Origin: CAWKPF01 sp963851415
GTDB lineage: Bacteria; Acidobacteriota; Thermoanaerobaculia; Multivoradales; Multivoraceae
Assembly (NCBI GenBank): GCA_963851415.1
Contig: CAWKPF010000002.1
Coordinates: 1,240,001-1,304,000, forward strand
Direction of reading: 5' to 3'
DNA: 64,000 nucleotides
Part shown: positions 59,869 to 64,000 of the stretch, one piece after another
How positions within the stretch are numbered: position 1 is the first letter of the stretch
Layout: every line of letters begins with the position of its first letter
The notes under the pieces: model-generated
Told to the model about the DNA's origin: nothing
The model's input: only the letters and a program-made list of their open reading frames with translations
The model's database searches: none
Made by a program: the position numbers and the translations under genes

Positions 59869-61488
59869 TCACATCTCGGAGGAATCGGGAACGATCGCCA
59901 TCGCGTCGGCTTTCGCCCGTCGCACAGCGCTCGTCATCGGCTCGTGGTCGAACTCTTCCGTGACCACGCCGTTTTCCATGGTCACCCAGGAGAGCTTTCC
60001 ATCGTCGCCGAGAAGCACCTGCCAGCTGTTGCCCGGGCCAATGTCGTTCTCGATGCTCTCGGCCACCGCCCTACCCAGCGACTCGCTCTCCACCAGCAGC
60101 CCCATCTCCGTGTTGAGATCGACCGAGCGGGGGTCGAGGTTGAAGGAGCCGACAAAGACCACTTTACGATCGAAGACCATCGTCTTCGCATGAAGGCCGA
60201 ACGACGTTTTGTTCTCCGCCAGTTCCTCGGCCGTGAACTGCGCCCGTTCGATCTTGGGATCCGGCCGGAACTCGTAGACCTCCGCACCGCCTTCGAGCAT
60301 GCGCTTGCGCTGCTTGCGATAGGCGACGAAAGCCGACAGGTGGTTGTCGGCGGCCATCGCGTTGGTCGCGAGCTTGACCTTCACGCCTTGCTGAATCAGC
60401 GTCTCGATTCCGACGGCCCCGTCGTCCTCCAGGATGAGATAGGCACTCTGGATGAGGGCCTCCTCCGTCGCCTGAGCCGCGGCACGACCGATGGTCACAC
60501 CTGTCTTGTCGAGCTCGGCATGGGTCTGGGGCTCTCCATTGCTGTTGGGAACGTCGTCGATCAGGAGCTTGCCCTTCCCCCAGTGCAGGGCCCGCTCGAG
60601 GCCGGCCATCTCGGCATCGATCTCTCTGGGGTTGTCGTAGAACCCGGACGGGTAGCTGGTGCTCTGGGCTGCCATCGCATCGAGCGCTTCCCGGTTCTTC
60701 GCCGCCTCTTCGGCGGTGGGCACATGCGAGACCACGTTCTCGATCGGTACCGTCCAGTCGCTGTTCCAGTAGAGATCGAAAGCCGCGCCGGAGGTCCCCA
60801 CGACCGGGCCGAGGGCCAACAGATCGCGGCTGCGGAAGACGAAGTCGCCCGGGTACTCGAAGTACTCGTTGCCCATGTTGCGGCCGCCGATGATCTCCAT
60901 CGCGCCATCGACCAGATACAGCTTGTTGTGCATGCGCCGGTCGATGACCTTCATGTGGGCCGCGTAGTCGACCCACCGCAGAAGCGACTTTCTCTTGGGG
61001 CCGAAGGGCTTGTACAGCCGCAGCTCGACATTGGGATGAGCACCGAAGAGCGCCAGGTATTCAGGATCCGAATCGGTCATCGAATCGTCGATCAGGGCCC
61101 GCACCCGCACTCCTCGGTCGGCCGCCGCCAGCAGGCGCTGCATCAGCACCTGGCCGGAGAGGTCGTTCTTCCAGAGGAAGTACTGGATGTCGATGCTCTT
61201 CTCCGCGGCGTCCGCGAGAATCAACCGCCAGGACAAGGCGTCTCGACCGCGGTCCAGGAGAAGGAAGCCCGAGTCGTCATCATGGCCCGCAGCGATGGCG
61301 GTCGCCCTCTTCCCCAGCGAGGTGGATTCGGGGTCGGCAAAGGCAAAGGACTCGGGCTTGTCGGAATCTGTTGGCTTGATCACCCTGCTCTCCTCGTTAC
61401 AAGCAGCCGTCACGAAGAGGAGAGCGCACAGCGCGAGCCCGCCAATCAGCCGTCCAGTTGATTTGGCCGTTGTTCTGGTAGCCGTCAT
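59869..61488 (-). CDS. Phospholipase-D-like lipoprotein (cardiolipin-synthase-related)
   Basis: A protein of 539 residues with a lipoprotein signal peptide (LIGGLALCALLFVTAAC). Two HKD motifs are present: HNKLYLVDGAMEIIGGRNMG near residue 186 and HAKTMVFDRKVVFVGSFNLD near 435, with IDIQYFLWKND and VRVRALIDDSM typical of the fold. Such enzymes transfer or hydrolyse phosphatidyl groups; exported lipoprotein versions may act on phospholipids or nucleic acids outside the cytoplasm. GGAGG lies six to seven bases before the ATG at 61488. It heads a two-gene transcript with the zinc metallopeptidase. Confidence 0.92.
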   Translation of the reverse strand: MTATRTTAKSTGRLIGGLALCALLFVTAACNEESRVIKPTDSDKPESFAFADPESTSLGKRATAIAAGHDDDSGFLLLDRGRDALSWRLILADAAEKSIDIQYFLWKNDLSGQVLMQRLLAAADRGVRVRALIDDSMTDSDPEYLALFGAHPNVELRLYKPFGPKRKSLLRWVDYAAHMKVIDRRMHNKLYLVDGAMEIIGGRNMGNEYFEYPGDFVFRSRDLLALGPVVGTSGAAFDLYWNSDWTVPIENVVSHVPTAEEAAKNREALDAMAAQSTSYPSGFYDNPREIDAEMAGLERALHWGKGKLLIDDVPNSNGEPQTHAELDKTGVTIGRAAAQATEEALIQSAYLILEDDGAVGIETLIQQGVKVKLATNAMAADNHLSAFVAYRKQRKRMLEGGAEVYEFRPDPKIERAQFTAEELAENKTSFGLHAKTMVFDRKVVFVGSFNLDPRSVDLNTEMGLLVESESLGRAVAESIENDIGPGNSWQVLLGDDGKLSWVTMENGVVTEEFDHEPMTSAVRRAKADAMAIVPDSSEM

Positions 61489-61735
61489 GGGAAGCCTCCA
61501 ATATTGATGCGACTGGCGGTGGGTGCGGGTGCGGAGTCATTCCCTTCCGCCGCCTACCCTCGTCACCTTTGAGCAATGCCCGGTGCAGACCCTGGAGTGT
61601 ATCCAGCATTCCGCTGAGCTCGGCCCGATCGCGAAACGATCCCACGATACGCTGCGGCGCAGGGAGCCGTCGTGGTAAGGGGGTTTCAGGGTATTTCGCG
61701 GTCGTCGCCCTCGCGGCAGCCCGGGATATCCTGAG

Positions 61736-63331
61736 ATGGTCATGCGCATCTTCTGCCTCGTCCTCATCGTCGCCCTCGCGAATCTTCCTGCTGCTGCGGG
61801 CGCTCAGTCTGCCGAGTCGACGCAGATCTCCGGCCTCCTGGACCGGGCGGAGGGCCTGGTCCGTGTCGCCATCCACGAGAAGGGCGCGGCCCGCCCCGTG
61901 CTCGAAGAGGCCGATGCGCTGCTCGAATCGGCGAGCCAGCGTCTTTCCGAGCCAGGGCTCGGCGCCGCTGAGCGCAGCGAGCTTTCTCAGCAGCTCGAGG
62001 CGGTTCGGGAGCTTGCCGACACACTCGAGGAGCTCTATCGGGAGCGTTTCTTTGGTGTCTTCCCCTTGGGGCGGTTGGCCCTACCGACGTTCCTTGCCGA
62101 AGAGGGGCTCCTCACCACCGAGCAGCTCTACCATCCCCCGGACCAGGCGGCCGCCGCGATCGCGTCGAATCACCTCGTCGGGAATCTGGATCGCTACGGT
62201 CACCCGAATGTCGTGGTGCGCAGCTCGCCCGCGGACCGGGAGCTCGAAATCGTCGTCGCTGAAGTGCTCGGGCGCACCGGAGGGTCCAAAGTGTGGACCC
62301 GCAGGTCTCTCCTCGCGGCGCTCGAGCCCGAAGACATCGCAGCCTGGGACCGAGGCGCGCTCGAGGCACCGGTCATCCACAGGATCCAGACCGGCCTCGA
62401 CATTGTCGACTTGTTGGTCGTGACGATCGGGCGGCCCTTCGAGCTCGAGGGCTGGTCGGCTCGATCGCTGCGCGGTGACTACTACCTTTCGGGTGAAGTG
62501 ATTCAGGGTAGCCCCCTGGAAGCGAGCCTGGCCGTCGACACTGAAGACTTCCACTACCTGGGTGTGGCGCGCGATCGCCGAGACCAGCTGTGGCCAATCG
62601 GGGGTGTGCAGCTCGTTCTCTTCGTTCTCGCCCTGGCATGGTCCGCACAGTTGCAGTGGAGCCTCGAACGGCCACTGATGATCTTCCCTCGTCTCGCCGT
62701 AGGGGCCGCCTTCTTTCTCTTCGGGCGGATCTTTCTCGTGGCGGCTCTCCTCTTGATGAAGCGAATCGTGCCTTCCGCCACCGATCTGGCGATCGCTTCC
62801 TGGTACTGGCCATGCCTGCTGGGCGTCGTGGCGATCCTCGGAACTGGGCTGGTGGCATGGATCGGGCAGGCCAAGCTCACCGACGTCATTCCAGGGCGTC
62901 GCAGCGAGCGAGCCGTGGGATCGATCTTCGGTCTCACGGCGCTGGGAGCGAGCTCGTATTTCGTGGCACCGCTGTTCTTGCTCGAAGGCAGCCGGGCGTA
63001 CCTCACCCTCCTGCCGTTCTTGATCGCCGGGGTGAGCCTTGCCGTGATGTTCGGCTTCGCGGTGCGCACTGGCCCGCCCGTGCCTTCCTACTTCGCCCTC
63101 GGCCCGCTGCTGTTGGCACCGGTGGTCGGGCTCGGCCTGTTCACCGTCTCCCCCGGGGGGCTCTGGGCGACGGTCGGCGCGACCGGCCTCGTTGCCGTGG
63201 GTGCCGCGATCCGGCACCGCATTGCGCTCGCTCACGGCACCGAAGAAAGGGAGCCGACGGCGGAAGAGGCGGCGCAGGCCGACCAGGACAGGCTCAACCG
63301 GCTTACCGAGAACCTCTCCAGAAGGAAGTAG
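61736..63331 (+). CDS. Multi-pass membrane protein of unknown family with coiled-coil N-terminus
   Basis: A protein of 531 residues with a signal peptide (CLVLIVALANLPAAAG). Residues 25-100 are helical and heptad-like (LLDRAEGLVRVAIHE, LEEADALLESASQRL), followed by a domain of about 150 residues (RLALPTFLAEEGLLT, VVRSSPADRELEIVVAEVLG). About seven to eight membrane helices start with VQLVLFVLALAWSAQLQWSL and continue with VGAAFFLFGRIFLVAALLL, YWPCLLGVVAILGTGLVAW and GLTALGASSYFVAPLFLLEG. The end is charged (EEAAQADQDRLNRLTENLSR). No family is recognised. Mechanosensitive channels sometimes have such coiled N-terminal regions, but no MscS core was found. It is divergent from the phospholipase gene. 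Confidence 0.7.
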   Translation: MVMRIFCLVLIVALANLPAAAGAQSAESTQISGLLDRAEGLVRVAIHEKGAARPVLEEADALLESASQRLSEPGLGAAERSELSQQLEAVRELADTLEELYRERFFGVFPLGRLALPTFLAEEGLLTTEQLYHPPDQAAAAIASNHLVGNLDRYGHPNVVVRSSPADRELEIVVAEVLGRTGGSKVWTRRSLLAALEPEDIAAWDRGALEAPVIHRIQTGLDIVDLLVVTIGRPFELEGWSARSLRGDYYLSGEVIQGSPLEASLAVDTEDFHYLGVARDRRDQLWPIGGVQLVLFVLALAWSAQLQWSLERPLMIFPRLAVGAAFFLFGRIFLVAALLLMKRIVPSATDLAIASWYWPCLLGVVAILGTGLVAWIGQAKLTDVIPGRRSERAVGSIFGLTALGASSYFVAPLFLLEGSRAYLTLLPFLIAGVSLAVMFGFAVRTGPPVPSYFALGPLLLAPVVGLGLFTVSPGGLWATVGATGLVAVGAAIRHRIALAHGTEEREPTAEEAAQADQDRLNRLTENLSRRK

Positions 63332-63344
63332 CGCGTCGCAGGGC

Positions 63345-63713
63345 TCACTGAATCGGCGCGGTCAAGCGAGCGAGACGCACCCCGAGCTTGAAGAAGAACG
63401 AGCGGTCGTCGATGTCGCTGTCGACGCTCGCCGTCTCGTCCGCCGAGAAGATCGAGAACTCGGTCTGTCCCACGTTGGTGGATCCAACCGACTTGCCGTC
63501 GATGTAGAGAGTCGCGGTGCCGCCCGAGCCCGGATCTCCGCCGTCATGCGCGAAATCCAATTTGACCGTGGACTTTCCCTTGGGCAGTTTTGCCTTGGCA
63601 GTCGCCGTGTAGATGTCGATGCCGACGTAGTTGTAGGTGTAGATCGGCGTGCCGTCCTTCACATACAGGCCCCAGCCGCCGAATCGTCCCCCCAGGCATA
63701 GGTGTCAAGAGGT
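63345..63713 (-). pseudogene. C-terminal stub of an arylsulfatase
   Basis: The minus-strand frame opens near LDTYAWGGRFGGWGLYVKDG and continues with TPIYTYNYVGIDIYTATAKA, KSTVKLDFAHDGGDPGSGGT, ATLYIDGKSVGSTNVGQTEF and FSADETASVDSDIDDRSFFF. This is the usual C-terminal beta-rich block of large arylsulfatases (AslA-like: GGRFGGWGLY, TYNYVG, VKLDF). The catalytic domain is absent, and its open start lies at the end of the mechanosensitive-channel gene. A start codon or ribosome binding site is not evident, so it is a remnant of a deletion that brought it next to the channel gene. Confidence 0.7.
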
Positions 63714-64000
63714 CTGGGACCGCCGAGGGGACGGTGACGCGCTGCCCCTGTCCCCTTCTTCTTGTGAGTCGAGGATGATCCGGAGCGGCTCTCGAGTGTC
63801 CAGGTGCACATCCTGCTGCGGAAAGGCAATCTTGATCTTCTCTCGCTCGAACTTGGCGATGATCGACTTCAGGAGTGCAGTACGCGTCGAGGTCCGGTTG
63901 TCGATCGAGTCGACGACCACCCGCAGTGCGAGCCTCAGAGTGTTCTCATCGAAGGCGTCGAAGCTGACACTCGGAGGCGGATCCTCGAGCACGTCTTCGT
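63705..64000 (-). CDS. C-terminal part of an MscS-like mechanosensitive channel, 5' end outside window
   Basis: The frame is open at the right edge (EDVLEDPPPSVSFDAFDENT) and continues LRLALRVVVDSIDNRTSTRT and ALLKSIIAKFEREKIKIAFP, then QQDVHLDTREP. This is the cytoplasmic C-terminal domain of MscS-type channels (VLxxPxPxV, FxxxxIxIPFPQ). The last about 20 residues (EEGDRGSASPSPRRSQTS) are an unusual Ser/Arg-rich tail and may be read out of the neighbouring remnant. The end overlaps the arylsulfatase stub. Confidence 0.8.
   Translation of the reverse strand, partial: EDVLEDPPPSVSFDAFDENTLRLALRVVVDSIDNRTSTRTALLKSIIAKFEREKIKIAFPQQDVHLDTREPLRIILDSQEEGDRGSASPSPRRSQTS

Overview
The window is high-GC (roughly two thirds G+C by eye), densely coded bacterial DNA. 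Several features point to an Acidobacteriota-type genome, perhaps Thermoanaerobaculia-like. These are many Hanks-type Ser/Thr kinases fused to TPR or beta-propeller sensors, a secreted repeat protein with an LLPYFEV opening, a DUF3604 lipoprotein, an S10 carboxypeptidase, a GFA-family protein and a C-terminal DGFESG-W tail. This taxonomy is an inference from family content; no rRNA or tRNA gene was seen.

Left part, 1-33 kb: mostly intact chromosomal genes. They include a nucleophile-less Fes-like esterase, a secreted HSL-type hydrolase, a pentameric ligand-gated ion channel, a GyrI-like domain protein, a GFA protein, a cytochrome P450, an AsmA-like protein, an internally deleted DUF3604 lipoprotein, an S10 carboxypeptidase, a sulfatase-fold lipoprotein and a beta-helix protein. 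A GT39-type glycosyltransferase, an acyltransferase-3, a secreted ABAB-repeat protein, a serine dehydratase-like enzyme, a haem-binding domain protein, an acyl-CoA synthetase, a large trypsin-VWA protein, a GNAT-nitrilase fusion and an exported KatG follow.

Middle part, 33-57 kb: an accessory, decaying region. It opens with an arsR-sdpI-like pair, the second gene carrying an in-frame amber codon, and a RHH-Doc toxin-antitoxin pair. A TPR kinase follows, then a graveyard of fragments (IS110, amidohydrolase, IS91-like transposase, sortilin-like hydrolase), an orphan Phd antitoxin and two VapBC-type modules. Beyond these lie three broken and two intact Ser/Thr kinase genes, two DUF4143-type ATPases and four IS91-like fragments. 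Three of the four IS91 fragments touch kinase genes. They appear to have driven truncation and rearrangement of the kinase cluster.

Right part, 57-64 kb: a 5'-truncated extracellular nuclease with RTX-like repeats, a short hypothetical gene and a frameshifted fragment. Then come a zinc metallopeptidase and phospholipase-D-like lipoprotein pair, a novel multi-pass membrane protein, an arylsulfatase stub and the end of a mechanosensitive channel gene.

The observations most worth following are the trypsin-VWA protein, the 22-bp-period triplet repeat before an ATPase gene, and the IS91-kinase association with shared inactivating mutations. The Shine-Dalgarno presented in a hairpin loop, the candidate leaderless promoters and the amber-interrupted sdpI-like gene also deserve a second look.
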